Notes: a model not told the origin generated them from the letters alone. DNA of 64,000 nt from Comamonas_C sp026954015 (GCA_035063785.1 JAPSFS010000001.1:1-64000); one strand, 5' to 3'; positions 16,240 to 27,410 are shown, numbered from the stretch's first letter. Program-made: numbers and translations.

Positions 16240-17302
16240 TGGGCCCAAGACCGCCCTCATCATGGCCGGCGGCACCGGCGGCCATATCTTTCCAGGGCTG
16301 GCGCTGGCGCAGGCGCTGCGCGCGCGCGACTGGCGCGTGCACTGGCTGGGCACGCCCGGCAGCATGGAGTCGCGCATCGTGCCGCCCGAGGGTTACGCGT
16401 TCGAGACCATCGATTTTTCGGGCGTGCGCCGCAACGGCCTGCTGGCGCTCGCGCTGCTGCCGATGCGGCTCCTGGTCGCGTTCTGGCAGGCGCTGGCCGT
16501 CGTGCGCCGCGTGCGGCCCGACGTGGTCGTGGGCCTGGGCGGTTACGTGACGTTTCCGGGCGGCATGATGGCCGTGCTCGCGGGCAGGCCGCTGGTGCTG
16601 CACGAGCAGAATTCCGTGGCGGGGCTGGCCAACAAGGTGCTCGCGGGCGTCGCGGACCGCATCTTCACCGCCTTTCCCGGCGTCTTCAAGAAGGGCCAGT
16701 GGGTGGGCAACCCGCTGCGCGCGGCGTTCACCGAGCAGCCCGACCCCGAGCTGCGTTTCGCGGGGCGCAGCGGGCCGCTCAAGCTGCTCGTCGTCGGAGG
16801 CAGCCTGGGGGCGCGTGCGCTCAACGAGGTGGTGCCGCAGGCGCTGGCGCTGATCCCCGAAGCCGAGCGCCCCGTCGTCACGCACCAGAGCGGCGAAAAG
16901 CAGATCGACGCGCTGCGCGCCCACTACGCGGCGGCGGGCGTGCAGGCCGACTGCGTGCCCTTCATCGCCGAGATGGCGCAGGCGTATGCCGACGCCGACG
17001 TGCTCATCTGCCGCGCGGGCGCAAGCACCGTCACCGAGATCGCCGCCGTGGGCTGTGCGGCGCTCTTCGTGCCCTATCCGTTCGCGGTGGACGACCACCA
17101 GACGACGAACGCGCGCCTGCTCGTCGACGCGGGCGCGGGCTGGCTCGTGCAGCAGGCGGATCTCACGCCGCAGGGCTTGGCCCAAATGATACAAAAATGG
17201 GAGCGTTCAGCGCTCGTCCAGCAAGCGCTGGCGGCCAAAAAGATGCAAAAACTGCAGGCCACGCGCGAGATCGTCGCGGCGTGCGAGGAGCTGGCCGGAT
17301 GA
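16235..17302 (+). CDS. murG: UDP-GlcNAc:lipid I GlcNAc transferase MurG
   Basis: 355 aa GT28 glycosyltransferase that converts lipid I to lipid II at the inner membrane face. N-terminal glycine loop AGGTGGHIFPGLALA, then VVGLGGYVTFPGG, HEQNSVAGLANK, the second glycine-rich loop VVGGSLGARALNE and the donor-site region CRAGASTVTEIAAVG with PFAVDDHQTTNA are all present. The C-terminus (residues about 318-337, QMIQKWERSALVQQALAAKK) is encoded by a tract resembling the dispersed repeat. Stop overlaps a mini-ORF that precedes murC. Confidence 0.97.
   Translation: MSGPKTALIMAGGTGGHIFPGLALAQALRARDWRVHWLGTPGSMESRIVPPEGYAFETIDFSGVRRNGLLALALLPMRLLVAFWQALAVVRRVRPDVVVGLGGYVTFPGGMMAVLAGRPLVLHEQNSVAGLANKVLAGVADRIFTAFPGVFKKGQWVGNPLRAAFTEQPDPELRFAGRSGPLKLLVVGGSLGARALNEVVPQALALIPEAERPVVTHQSGEKQIDALRAHYAAAGVQADCVPFIAEMAQAYADADVLICRAGASTVTEIAAVGCAALFVPYPFAVDDHQTTNARLLVDAGAGWLVQQADLTPQGLAQMIQKWERSALVQQALAAKKMQKLQATREIVAACEELAG
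17188..17245 (+). repeat. Repeat-like tract inside murG
   Basis: AAATGATACAAAAATGGGAG followed by CAGCGCT (17208-17214), nine bases and AGCGCTG (17224-17230), then GCGGCCAAAAA. The A-rich edges and the GCGCT dyad match the dispersed intergenic repeat, and the A-rich composition differs from the surrounding GC-rich codons. The reading frame stays open through it. Confidence 0.5.
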
Positions 17303-17378
17303 AGCACCTCATCCACCACATCCACTTCGTCGAGGACCTGCGGCACGCCGCCGACGCGCGCCGTGCGGGGCGGATGCC

Positions 17379-17382
<4 letters not shown>
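17299..17382 (+). CDS. Mini-ORF duplicating the start of murC
   Basis: 27 codons. The first 34 bases (17299-17332) are identical to the first 34 bases of murC (17379-17412), so the peptide starts MKHLIHHIHFV like MurC, then continues EDLRHAADARRAGRMP and stops. Its ATG overlaps the murG stop and its TGA overlaps the murC ATG, so translational coupling murG / mini-ORF / murC is preserved. Probably a by-product of an 80-base duplication. A functional peptide is unlikely but not excluded. Confidence 0.45.
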
Positions 17383-18808
<1,426 letters not shown>

Positions 18809-18812
<4 letters not shown>

Positions 18813-19786
18813 CCCTATTCGATTCACAAATTGACGTCGCGGCGCTGGGCAAGGTGGCGGTGCTCATGGGCGGCGACTCGGCCGAGCGCGAGATCTCGCT
18901 GCTCTCGGGCGGCGGCGTGCTCGCGGCGCTGCGCGCGCGCGGCGTCGATGCCCACGCCTTCGACACCGCCGGGCAGCCGCTGTGCGCGCTGCGCGACGCG
19001 GGCTTTGCGCGCTGCTTCATCGCGCTGCACGGCCGCCACGGCGAGGACGGCACGGTGCAGGGGGCGCTGGAGCTGCTCGGCATTCCCTACACCGGCCCCG
19101 GCGTGATGGCCTCCGCGATCGCGATGGACAAGACCATGACCAAGCGCATCTGGCGCGTCGAGGGCCTGGCCACTCCCGACTGGCGGCTCGTGACCGGCGC
19201 GGAGCAGGCGGCGCGGGCGTTCACCGAACTGGGCGCGCCGATGATCGTCAAGCCCGTGCGCGAAGGCTCCACGCTGGGCCTGACCAAGGTCACGTCGCTC
19301 GCCGAATGCGGGCAGGCCTACCGGCTCGCCGCCAGCCACGACCCCGAGGTGCTGTGCGAGCAGTTCATCGCGGGCGAGGAGACCACCTGCGCGCTCGTCG
19401 GGCAGGGTGCGGATGCGCGGGCACTGCCGCTCATCCGCATCATCGCGCCGGACGGCAACTACGACTTCCAGAACAAATACTTCACCGACGCGGTGCGCTA
19501 CGACTGCCCGAGCGGCCTGCCCGCGCACGAGGAGCGCGCGATCCAGGAGCTGTCGCTCGCGGCATACCGCACGCTTGGCTGTCGCGGCTGGGCGCGCGCG
19601 GACATCATGGTGCGCGCGGCCGACCGCCAGCCGTTTTTGCTCGAAATCAACACCTCGCCCGGCATGACCGGGCATTCGCTCGTGCCCATGGCCGCGCGCG
19701 CCTGCGGCGTGGCGTACGAGGAGCTGTGCCTGCAGATCCTCGCGCGCGCGTCGCTCGACGCGTGGCAGGGGAGGGAGGTCGCATGA
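18809..19786 (+). CDS. ddl: D-alanine:D-alanine ligase
   Basis: 325 aa ATP-grasp enzyme making D-Ala-D-Ala for MurF. Conserved features: KVAVLMGGDSAEREISLLSG, ALHGRHGEDGTVQGALELL, YTGPGVMASAIAMDK, VKPVREGSTLGLTKV, and the ATP/Mg motif LLEINTSPGMTGHSLVP. The catalytic Glu-Ser-Tyr set of DdlB is compatible with this sequence. Overlaps murC and ftsQ by ATGA, as in other dcw clusters. Confidence 0.97.
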
Positions 19787-20607
19787 GCGCGCCGCTGCCA
19801 CTGCCCATCGACATCCGCCTCATGAACTGGACGGCGGCGGTGCTGCTGCTGGGCTGCGTCGTCGCGGCGGTGGTGGTGCTGGGCAGTTGGGTGGCGCGCG
19901 CGCCGGTGTTCGCGCTCACGCGCGTGAGCGTCGAAGGCGAGCTTGCGCACACCAGCGCGGCGCAACTGCGCGCCGACGTGGGGCCGCGCCTGGCGGGCAA
20001 CTTCTTCACCGTCGATCTGCAGGCGGTGCGCCAGGCCTTCGAGCAACTGCCCTGGGTCAAGAGCGCGCGGGTGCAGCGCGAATTCCCCGGTACGCTGCGC
20101 GTGCGCCTGACCGAGCAGCGCGTGGCGGCGTACTGGGGCGAGCCCGGCGGCGACGCGCTCGTGAACCGCGAGGGCGAAGTCTTCGAGGCCGATGCGAGCG
20201 GCCTGGAGGACAGCGGCCTGCCGCGCCTGCGCGGCGCGCCTGAGCAGTCGGCGCAGATGCTCGCGATGCTGGGGCAGATCGCCCCCGCGCTCTCGGCGCT
20301 GGGCGCGCCGATCGACACGCTCACGCTCAGCGAGCACGGTAGCTGGCGCGCGCTGCTGGCGAGCGGCGCGCAGGTCGAGCTCGGCAGCGGCGATGCGCCG
20401 TTGCTGCTCACGCGCGCGCGGCGCCTGACGGACACGCTCGCGCGCGTGGCGCAGCAGCAGGGGCGGCGCATCGACCAGCTCGAATACGCCGACCTGCGCT
20501 ACGCCAGCGGCTACGCACTGCGCCTGAAGGGCGTCACCACGGTAAGCGGCGACGCGCCGCGCCCGCAGGCCCCGCGCACGAGCGCGCGCAATCACCAACG
20601 AGGGTAG
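19783..20607 (+). CDS. ftsQ: Cell division protein FtsQ
   Basis: 274 aa bitopic divisome protein. A short cytoplasmic N-terminus and one membrane helix (about residues 17-38) precede the POTRA domain (VFALTRVSVEGEL to about residue 115) and the beta domain (LPWVKSARVQREFPGTLRV). The C-terminal tail after residue 255 is Pro/Arg-rich and not conserved. Twelve bases separate its stop from ftsA. Confidence 0.95.
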   Translation: MSAPLPLPIDIRLMNWTAAVLLLGCVVAAVVVLGSWVARAPVFALTRVSVEGELAHTSAAQLRADVGPRLAGNFFTVDLQAVRQAFEQLPWVKSARVQREFPGTLRVRLTEQRVAAYWGEPGGDALVNREGEVFEADASGLEDSGLPRLRGAPEQSAQMLAMLGQIAPALSALGAPIDTLTLSEHGSWRALLASGAQVELGSGDAPLLLTRARRLTDTLARVAQQQGRRIDQLEYADLRYASGYALRLKGVTTVSGDAPRPQAPRTSARNHQRG

Positions 20608-20619
20608 GACCACACAGCC

Positions 20620-21849
20620 ATGCCAAGGGAAATCAAAGACGTCATCGTGGGGCTGGACATCGGCACCGCCAAGGTCATGGCGGCCGTCGCCGAGGTGCTG
20701 CCCGACGGCGCGCTCAAGCTCGCGGGGCTGGGCGTGGCGCCGTCCAACGGCCTCAAGCGTGGCGCGGTGGTCAACATCGAGGCCACGGTGCACAGCATCC
20801 AGCAGGCGCTGAAGGAGGCCGAGCTCATCGCCGACTGCAAGATCCAGCGCGTCTATACCGGCATCACCGGCAGCCACATCCGCGGCCTCAATTCCAGCGG
20901 CATGGTCGCCGTCAAGGACAAGGAGGTGAGCCAGGCCGACGTGGCGCGCGTGGTCGAGACCGCCAAGGCCGTGAACATCTCCAGCGACCAGCGGCTGCTG
21001 CTCGTGGAGCCGCAGGAATTCGTGATCGACGGCCAGGAGGTGCGCGAGCCCATAGGCATGAGCGGCATCCGCCTGGAGGCCAAGGTGCACATCGTCACCG
21101 GCGCGCAGGCCGCGGCCGAGAACATCATCAAGTGCGTGCGCCGCTGCGGGCTGGAAGTCGAGCAGCTCCTGCTCAACCCGCTCGCCAGCAGCCAGGCGGT
21201 ACTCACCGACGACGAGCGCGAGCTGGGCGTGGCGGTGGTGGACATCGGCGCGGGCACCACCGACATCGCCATCTTCACCGGCGGCGCGATCCGCCACACG
21301 GCGGTGCTGCCGATCGCGGGCGACCTCATCACGAGCGACATCGCAATGGCGCTCAGGACGCCCACCAAGGACGCCGAGGACATCAAGGTCGAGAACGGCT
21401 GCGCCAAGCAGCTGCTCGCCGACCCCGAGGCGCAGGTGGAGGTGCCGGGCCTGGGCGACCGCGGCCCGCGCATGCTCACGCGCCAGGTGCTCGCGGGCGT
21501 GATCGAGCCGCGCGTGGAAGAGATCTTTCAGCTCGTGCAGCAGGTGATCCGCGACTCGGGCTTCGAGGAGGTGCTCTCCTCGGGCATCGTGCTCACGGGC
21601 GGCTCCAGCGTCATGCCTGGCATGGTCGAACTCGGCGAGGACATCTTCCTCAAGCCCGTGCGCCGGGGCCTGCCGCACTACAGCGGCGCGCTCGCCGACA
21701 TGGTGGCGCAGCCGCGCGCGGCCACCGTCATGGGCCTGCTCGAAGAGGCGCGCCTGGCGCGCATGCGCGGCCTGAAGGTGGCGGCGCGCAGCGGCTCGAT
21801 GAAGACCGCGTTCGGCCGCTTCAAGGACTTCATCGTGGGAAATTTCTGA
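20620..21849 (+). CDS. ftsA: Cell division protein FtsA
   Basis: 409 aa actin-like protein that tethers FtsZ to the membrane. Phosphate loop 1 VGLDIGTAKVMAAVAEV, the 1C domain, phosphate 2 VVDIGAGTTDIAIFTGGA and the adenosine motif VLTGGSSVMPGMVELG are intact. The C-terminal amphipathic helix needed for membrane binding is present (FGRFKDFIVGNF). It is followed by a 159-base gap before ftsZ with no convincing promoter by eye. Confidence 0.97.
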   Translation: MPREIKDVIVGLDIGTAKVMAAVAEVLPDGALKLAGLGVAPSNGLKRGAVVNIEATVHSIQQALKEAELIADCKIQRVYTGITGSHIRGLNSSGMVAVKDKEVSQADVARVVETAKAVNISSDQRLLLVEPQEFVIDGQEVREPIGMSGIRLEAKVHIVTGAQAAAENIIKCVRRCGLEVEQLLLNPLASSQAVLTDDERELGVAVVDIGAGTTDIAIFTGGAIRHTAVLPIAGDLITSDIAMALRTPTKDAEDIKVENGCAKQLLADPEAQVEVPGLGDRGPRMLTRQVLAGVIEPRVEEIFQLVQQVIRDSGFEEVLSSGIVLTGGSSVMPGMVELGEDIFLKPVRRGLPHYSGALADMVAQPRAATVMGLLEEARLARMRGLKVAARSGSMKTAFGRFKDFIVGNF

Positions 21850-22008
21850 CCATGGTGCATTGCATTCCCCGGCCTGCGCGTGCCGGGCCCGCCCACCCCC
21901 GCCGCGGCCGATGGCGCAGCACCGGCCCTCCGCCCGCGCGCGGGCCTTCACGGTTTTCTTGATCCAGTCCTTCATCGCAGTTTTCATTACCCATCCAGGA
22001 GCACGCAC

Positions 22009-23211
22009 ATGGCCATCGAAATGATCGAGACCGAAGAATTCAACCAGGGCACGCAGATCAAGGTGATCGGCGTCGGCGGAGGCGGCGGCAACGCCGTCGA
22101 GCACATGATCACGCGTGGCGTGCAGGGCGTGGAGTTCGTCTGCGCCAACACCGATTCGCAGGCGCTGTTGCGCAGCTCGGCGCACCGTTCGGTGCAACTG
22201 GGCAACAACGGCCTGGGCGCGGGCAGCAAGCCCGAGAAGGCGCGCGAGGCCGCCGAGCTGGCCGAGGAGGACATCCGCCAGGCGATCGCCGGCGCGCACA
22301 TGCTCTTCATCACCGCGGGCATGGGCGGCGGCACCGGCACGGGCGCGGCGCCCGTGATCGCCAAGGTGGCCAAGGAGATGGGCATTCTCACCGTGGGCGT
22401 CGTCACCAAGCCGTTCGCCTGGGAAGGCAGCCGGCGCATGAAGAACGCCGACGAGGGCCTGCTCGAGCTCGAAGCCAACGTCGATTCGCTGATCGTGATC
22501 CTCAACGAGAAGCTGCTCGAGGTGCTGGGCGATGACATCACGCAGGAGGAGGCGTTCTCGCACGCCAACGACGTGCTCAAGAACGCCGTGGGCGGCATCG
22601 CCGAGATCATCAACGAGTACGGCCAGATCAACGTCGACTTCGAGGATGTGCGCACCGTCATGGGCGAGCCCGGCAAGGCCATGATGGGCACCGCCACCGC
22701 CAACGGGCCCGACCGCGCGCGCATCGCCGCCGAACAGGCCATCGCCTGCCCTCTGCTCGAAGGCATAGACCTCTCGGGCGCCAAGGGCGTGCTGGTGCTG
22801 GTCACCGCGAGCAAGGGCAGCCTCAAGCTCGCCGAATCGCGTCTGGCGATGAGCACGATCAACGCCTACGCCTCGCCCGACGCGCATGTGATCTTCGGCG
22901 CCGCCTACGACGACACGCTCGGCGACAACATCCGCGTGACCGTTGTGGCCACAGGCCTGTCGCACGCCGCCGCGCGCCGCCAGAACATGCAGGTGGTGCA
23001 GGGCGGCCAGCAGCGCACCGGCACCGACAACCTGCCCTACACCCCGGCGACGATGACGGGCTCGATGGCGCGCGGCGACTACGCGAGCATGGCCGTGCCC
23101 AGCGTCTGGCGCACCAATCGCTCGCAGGCCACCGCACGCGTCGACGCGATGTCCTCCGGCGGCATGGACGAGCTGGAAATACCGGCCTTCCTGCGCAAGC
23201 AGGCCGATTGA
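22009..23211 (+). CDS. ftsZ: Cell division GTPase FtsZ
   Basis: 400 aa tubulin homologue that forms the Z ring. The start at 22009 (MAIEMIETEEFNQGTQIKVI) has AGGAG at 21997-22001; the longer open frame from 21880 is not family-like. GTP-binding tubulin signature GGGTGTGAAP is at residues 106-115, and the T7 synergy loop region NVDFEDVRTVM is present. A variable linker (about 325-385) leads to the C-terminal peptide DELEIPAFLRKQAD that binds FtsA and other partners. Confidence 0.98.
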   Translation: MAIEMIETEEFNQGTQIKVIGVGGGGGNAVEHMITRGVQGVEFVCANTDSQALLRSSAHRSVQLGNNGLGAGSKPEKAREAAELAEEDIRQAIAGAHMLFITAGMGGGTGTGAAPVIAKVAKEMGILTVGVVTKPFAWEGSRRMKNADEGLLELEANVDSLIVILNEKLLEVLGDDITQEEAFSHANDVLKNAVGGIAEIINEYGQINVDFEDVRTVMGEPGKAMMGTATANGPDRARIAAEQAIACPLLEGIDLSGAKGVLVLVTASKGSLKLAESRLAMSTINAYASPDAHVIFGAAYDDTLGDNIRVTVVATGLSHAAARRQNMQVVQGGQQRTGTDNLPYTPATMTGSMARGDYASMAVPSVWRTNRSQATARVDAMSSGGMDELEIPAFLRKQAD

Positions 23212-23303
23212 AGCGGAGCGCCTCCCCGAGGCGCCGCGGGCGCGGTGGGGCGGCCCCTGCGCGGCGTCCGCTGGCCCGGGCCCGGCGCATCTAAAATCGG
23301 CCG

Positions 23304-24227
23304 ATGCTCCAGCAACGCACGATCAGGACGTTGACGCGCTCGGTTGGCGTGGGGCTGCACAGCGGCCAGCGGGTGGAGCTCACGCTGCGCCCGGCGCCGC
23401 CTGATACCGGCATCGTCTTTCGTCGCGTCGATCTGCCCGAGCCGGTGGAGATCGCGGTCAGCGCGCAGGCGGTGGTCGATACCCGCATGGCGTCCACCAT
23501 CGGCGCGGGCGGGGCCAAGGTGCACACGGTGGAGCACCTGATGTCCGCCTGCGCGGGCCTGGGGCTGGACAACCTCTACGTGGACATCACCGCCGAAGAG
23601 GTGCCCATCCTCGACGGTTCCTCGGCGTCGTTCGTGTTCCTGCTGCAGAGCGCGGGCATAGCGCTGCAGCCGGCGGCGCGGCGCTTCGTGCGCGTCAAGC
23701 GCGCCGTCGAGGTGCGCGAGGGCGAGGGCCACCAGCTCAAGTGGGCGCGGCTTGCGCCGTTTCACGGCTACACGCTGCGCTTCGAGATCGATTTCGCGCA
23801 CCCCGCAGTCGATTCGACCGGACAGTGCGCCGAGTTTGACCTCGGAAGCGGCAACTACGCGCGCGACATCGCGCGCGCGCGCACCTTCGGCTTCACCAAG
23901 GACGTGGAGATGCTGCGCGCCAACGGTCTGGCCCTGGGCGGGGGGCTGGACAACGCGATCGTCATGGACGACTACAAGGTGCTCAACAGCGACGGCCTGC
24001 GCTACGACGCGGAGTTCGCGCGGCACAAGATTCTGGATGCGATGGGCGACCTGTACCTGCTCGGCCATCCGCTGCTGGCGGCCTACAGCGCGTTTCGCAG
24101 CGGCCACGCGCTCAACAACCGGCTGCTGCGCGCGCTGCTGGCCGAGCCCGATGCGTGGGAATACGTGCAGTTCGCGCACGAGCGCGAGGCCCCGGCAGGT
24201 TTCGCCAAACCCGCGGCGGCGTGGTGA
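23304..24227 (+). CDS. lpxC: UDP-3-O-acyl-N-acetylglucosamine deacetylase LpxC
   Basis: 307 aa zinc enzyme for the committed step of lipid A synthesis. Starts MLQQRTIRTLTRSVGVGLHS as in the family. Zinc ligands and catalytic residues lie in VHTVEHLMSA, ARHKILDAMGDLYLLG and RSGHALNNRLLRALL. A TAAAAT (23293-23298) just before the ATG could be a -10 element for a very short leader. It is the last gene of the plus-strand dcw block; creA converges on it three bases after the stop. Confidence 0.97.
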   Translation: MLQQRTIRTLTRSVGVGLHSGQRVELTLRPAPPDTGIVFRRVDLPEPVEIAVSAQAVVDTRMASTIGAGGAKVHTVEHLMSACAGLGLDNLYVDITAEEVPILDGSSASFVFLLQSAGIALQPAARRFVRVKRAVEVREGEGHQLKWARLAPFHGYTLRFEIDFAHPAVDSTGQCAEFDLGSGNYARDIARARTFGFTKDVEMLRANGLALGGGLDNAIVMDDYKVLNSDGLRYDAEFARHKILDAMGDLYLLGHPLLAAYSAFRSGHALNNRLLRALLAEPDAWEYVQFAHEREAPAGFAKPAAAW

Positions 24228-24230
24228 GCT

Positions 24231-24710
24231 TCAGCGCTTGAGTGGTATCGGCGTCGCCGGGGCGACGGGCACGGCGGTCACGCTGTTCTGCGGCGAGCCG
24301 TCGATGAGCTTGTCCGAGTAGGTGAGGTAGACGAGCGTGTTGCGCTTCTCGTCGACCATGCGCACCACACGCAGGCGCTTGAAGACGAGGGAGATGCGCT
24401 CGCTGAAGACCTGCTCCTGCTGCCTGAGCGGTGCGTCGAACGCGACCGGGCCGACCTGGCGGCAGGCGATCGACGCCTCGGCGCGGTCTTCCGCGAGACC
24501 GAGCGTGCCCTTCACGCCCCCGGTGCGCGCACGCGAGACGTAGCACGTGATGCCGTGCACCTTGGGGTCGTCGTAGGCCTCGACGAGGACGTCGTGATCG
24601 CGCCCCAGCCACTGGAACGCGGTATCGACGCTGCCGATCTTCTCGCCCGAGACGGCGAACGCCGCGCCGCTGGCGAGCAGCAGGGAACAGGCTGCGAGGG
24701 GAAGACGCAT
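24231..24710 (-). CDS. creA: CreA family protein, periplasmic
   Basis: 159 aa with a clear signal peptide (MRLPLAACSLLLASGAAFA). The body matches the CreA family: SGEKIGSVDTAFQWLGRDH, VEAYDDPKVHGITCYVSRA, SIACRQVGP, FSERISLVFKRLRVVRMVDE and LVYLTYSDKLIDGSP. The family is widespread in proteobacteria and its biochemical role is unknown. It lies 62 bases downstream of cphA1 on the same strand and could be read with it, but no functional link to cyanophycin is established. The stop is three bases from the convergent lpxC stop. Confidence 0.93.
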   Translation of the reverse strand: MRLPLAACSLLLASGAAFAVSGEKIGSVDTAFQWLGRDHDVLVEAYDDPKVHGITCYVSRARTGGVKGTLGLAEDRAEASIACRQVGPVAFDAPLRQQEQVFSERISLVFKRLRVVRMVDEKRNTLVYLTYSDKLIDGSPQNSVTAVPVAPATPIPLKR

Positions 24711-24772
24711 GGCAGGTGGGTGGGTGGTGCTCCGGCAGGCCATCTTCTCACACGGGCTTGCATGCGGTCGCG

Positions 24773-27349
24773 TCACAGGTGCGGCTCCGCGCAGCGCTTT
24801 TGCAGATGCGCAAGCGACTCCTCGACCTGGTCGACGAGGATCAGGCACAGGTCCCCCGCCTGCAGGCGCGCCAGCGCGTGGTCGATGGCGATGAATTCGC
24901 CGTGGATCTCGGTGACGTAGCTCGCGCGGCTCGCGCCCTGCAGGCCCTGGTGCAGGAGCCTGAGCACCTCGCCGTCGGCGCGCCCGCGCTGGCAGGCGTC
25001 CTGGTAGAGGATGACGTCGTCGAAGCTGCTGCCCAGGATGTGCGTCTGCTCGCTGATGTCCTGGTCGCGCCGGTCGCCGGCGCCGCTGATGACGACGCCG
25101 CGGCGCTTGCCCGGCATGCCCTGCGTGGCCTGCACCAGCGCGCGGATCGCGTCGGGGTTGTGGCCGTAGTCGGCGATGATGGTGGCGCCGTGGTAGTCCA
25201 TGACGTTGAAGCGCCCAGGGGCGCTGCCGGTGTCGCTGATGAAGCCCGCCAGCCCCCGGCGCACCGTGTCCCACGGCAGCGCCACGCCCCAGGCGGCGCC
25301 GACGGCGGCCATCGCGTTCTCTACCTGGAACGCGATCGTGCCGCCGCGCGTGAGCGCGATGTCGCGCAGCGGCAGCGTCTCGCGCCATGAACCCTCGGCC
25401 GCGACGATGCGGCCCTCGTCCACGTAGATCACGCGCCCGCCGCGCGCGCGGTGCGTGACCAGGGTCGGGTGGTGGCGGTCCTGCGCGAAGAAGATCACCT
25501 TGCCGGGGCACGCGTGCGCCATCGCCGCGACGTGCGGGTCGGCCGCGTTGAGCACGGCCCAGCCCGTGGGCGCGACGTTCTGCACGATCACGCGCTTGAG
25601 GACCGCCACGTCTTCCACCGTGGTGATGTAGTTCAGCCCCAGGTGGTCGCCCGCGCCGATGTTGGTGACCACGGCCACCTGGCACTGGTCGAAGCCCAGC
25701 CCCTCGCGCAGGATGCCGCCGCGCGCGCATTCGAGCACCGCCGCCTCGGTATCGGGGTGGGCGAGGGCGTTGCGTGCGCTCTTGGGGCCGGAGCAGTCGC
25801 CGCTGTCGATCTGGTGGCCGCCGACCCAGACGCCGTCGGTGTTGGTCATCGCGGTGGTCCAGCCGTGCGCGGCGAACAGGTGGGCGATGAGGCGCGTGGT
25901 CGTGGTCTTGCCGTTGGTGCCCGTGACGGCGACGACGGGGATGCGCCCGTCCTCGCCGGGCGCGAACAGCGTATGGATCATGGGCGCGCCCACGTTGCGC
26001 GGCTTGCCGTACGAGGGCGAGAGGTGCATGCGCAGACCCGGCGCGGCGTTCACCTCGACGATGCCGCCGCCTTGCTCTTCCAGCGGTTTGAGCATGGATT
26101 CGCAGATCACGTCCACGCCGCAGATGTGCAGGCCTATGGTCTGCGCCGCCTCGACCGCGCGCGCCGCGATCTCGGGGTGCACGTCGTCGGTCACGTCGGT
26201 GGCGCTGCCGCCGGTGGAGAGGTTGGCGTTGTGGCGCAGCACGATGCGCTGGCCCTGCGCGGGCACGGACTCGGGCGTGAGCCCTTCGCCGGTCAGGCGC
26301 GCGAGCGCGATCTCGTCGAGCCGGATTTTGGTGAGCGCGCTCGCGTGGCCGCTGCCGCGGCGCGGATCCTGGTTGACGAGGTCCACGAGCTGCGCGATCG
26401 TGTGCACGCCGTCGCCCAGCACCTGCGGCGGCTCGCGCCGCGCCGCGGCCACCATCTGCTCGCCCACGACGAGCAGGCGAAAGTCGTGCCCTGGCAGGAA
26501 CCGCTCGACCATCACCTCGCCGCTGTATTCGAGCGCCGTCGCGTAGGCGGCCTCAAGCTGCGCGCGCGTCGTGATGTTCACCGTCACGCCCTTGCCCTGG
26601 TTGCCGTCCTGCGGTTTGACCACCACGGGCATGCCGACCTCCTGCGCCAGCGCCCAGGCGTCTTCCACGTCGGCGACGGGGCGGCCCAGCGGCACGGGCA
26701 CGCCGGCGGCGTGCAGCAGGCGCTTGGTGAGGTCCTTGTCCTGCGCGATCGATTCGGCCACGGCGCTCGTGGCGTCGAGCTCCGCCGCCTGGATGCGCCG
26801 CGCCTTCACGCCCCAGCCGAGCTGCACCAGCGAGCCGCTGGTCAGGCGCCGGTACGGGATGCCCCGCGCCACCGCCGCGTCGATGATGTTGCGCGTGGAC
26901 GGGCCCATGCGCACTTCCTGGTCGAGCTCGCGCAGGGCGGCGATCGCCGCCGGGGCGTCGTAGGCGGTGTCGGCAAGCGCCGCGCGCACCAGTTGCTCGG
27001 CCTGCGCCATCGCCTGCCGGCCCACGTCTTCCTCGGTGTATTCGACGACGACCTGGTAGGTGCCCGGCTCCACCGTCTCGTGCGTGCGGCTGAAGGTGAC
27101 GCGACAGCCCGCCTGCGCCTGCAACTGGCGGGCCCCCACCTCGAGCACGTGGGCGAGCGCGACGGGCTGCTCCGCGCCGTGCGGCGCGAGTGCGCCGATC
27201 TGCGGAAAGCGCGCGCGCAGCCGATCCTCGAAGCCGGGCAGCGCCGCGATGTCGTGTTCATCGGCCTCGCAGTGCACGATGGTTTCCAGCGCGGTACTGC
27301 GGGTCCAGAGGTTGGGGCCGCGCAGCGCGCGGGTGCGAAGGATGTGCAT
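24773..27349 (-). CDS. cphA: Cyanophycin synthetase CphA1
   Basis: 858 aa. Cyanophycin synthetase builds the storage polymer multi-L-arginyl-poly-L-aspartate from Asp and Arg using ATP. The N-domain is about residues 1-160. The ATP-grasp domain that adds Asp follows (KDLTKRLLHAAGVPVPLG, VVKPQDGNQGKGVTVNI, IVEVNAAPGLRMHLSPS). The C-terminal Mur-ligase-like domain that adds Arg has an intact P-loop, GTNGKTT at 477-483, plus ADYGHNPDAIRALV. It lies 54 bases downstream of the cphA2-like gene and is probably cotranscribed with it. Confidence 0.95.
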   Translation of the reverse strand: MHILRTRALRGPNLWTRSTALETIVHCEADEHDIAALPGFEDRLRARFPQIGALAPHGAEQPVALAHVLEVGARQLQAQAGCRVTFSRTHETVEPGTYQVVVEYTEEDVGRQAMAQAEQLVRAALADTAYDAPAAIAALRELDQEVRMGPSTRNIIDAAVARGIPYRRLTSGSLVQLGWGVKARRIQAAELDATSAVAESIAQDKDLTKRLLHAAGVPVPLGRPVADVEDAWALAQEVGMPVVVKPQDGNQGKGVTVNITTRAQLEAAYATALEYSGEVMVERFLPGHDFRLLVVGEQMVAAARREPPQVLGDGVHTIAQLVDLVNQDPRRGSGHASALTKIRLDEIALARLTGEGLTPESVPAQGQRIVLRHNANLSTGGSATDVTDDVHPEIAARAVEAAQTIGLHICGVDVICESMLKPLEEQGGGIVEVNAAPGLRMHLSPSYGKPRNVGAPMIHTLFAPGEDGRIPVVAVTGTNGKTTTTRLIAHLFAAHGWTTAMTNTDGVWVGGHQIDSGDCSGPKSARNALAHPDTEAAVLECARGGILREGLGFDQCQVAVVTNIGAGDHLGLNYITTVEDVAVLKRVIVQNVAPTGWAVLNAADPHVAAMAHACPGKVIFFAQDRHHPTLVTHRARGGRVIYVDEGRIVAAEGSWRETLPLRDIALTRGGTIAFQVENAMAAVGAAWGVALPWDTVRRGLAGFISDTGSAPGRFNVMDYHGATIIADYGHNPDAIRALVQATQGMPGKRRGVVISGAGDRRDQDISEQTHILGSSFDDVILYQDACQRGRADGEVLRLLHQGLQGASRASYVTEIHGEFIAIDHALARLQAGDLCLILVDQVEESLAHLQKRCAEPHL

Positions 27350-27357
27350 GGAAATTT

Positions 27358-27410
27358 GAATGAAATACGGCTCTTGCCCTTGTGCATCAAGCGCAGGCAG
27401 CTATCAAATG
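27358..27410 (-). repeat. Dispersed palindromic repeat, copy B (cphA2/cphA1 gap)
   Basis: On the minus strand it reads TTTGATAGCTGCCTGCGCTT then GATGCACAAGGGC and AAGAGCCGTATTTCATTC. It fills the 54-base gap between the two synthetase genes. Its TTTGATAG supplies the TGA stop codon of the cphA2-like gene (27404-27406). Confidence 0.75.

Noticed and set aside
21880..22008. Upstream ATG as the ftsZ start
   Set aside because: Adds 43 residues of Pro/Arg-rich sequence not seen in FtsZ; the ATG at 22009 has AGGAG and the family start.
19498..22965. 1155-codon open frame on the minus strand opposite ddl, ftsQ, ftsA and ftsZ
   Set aside because: Composition typical of antisense shadows, and it spans four well-supported genes and their gaps.
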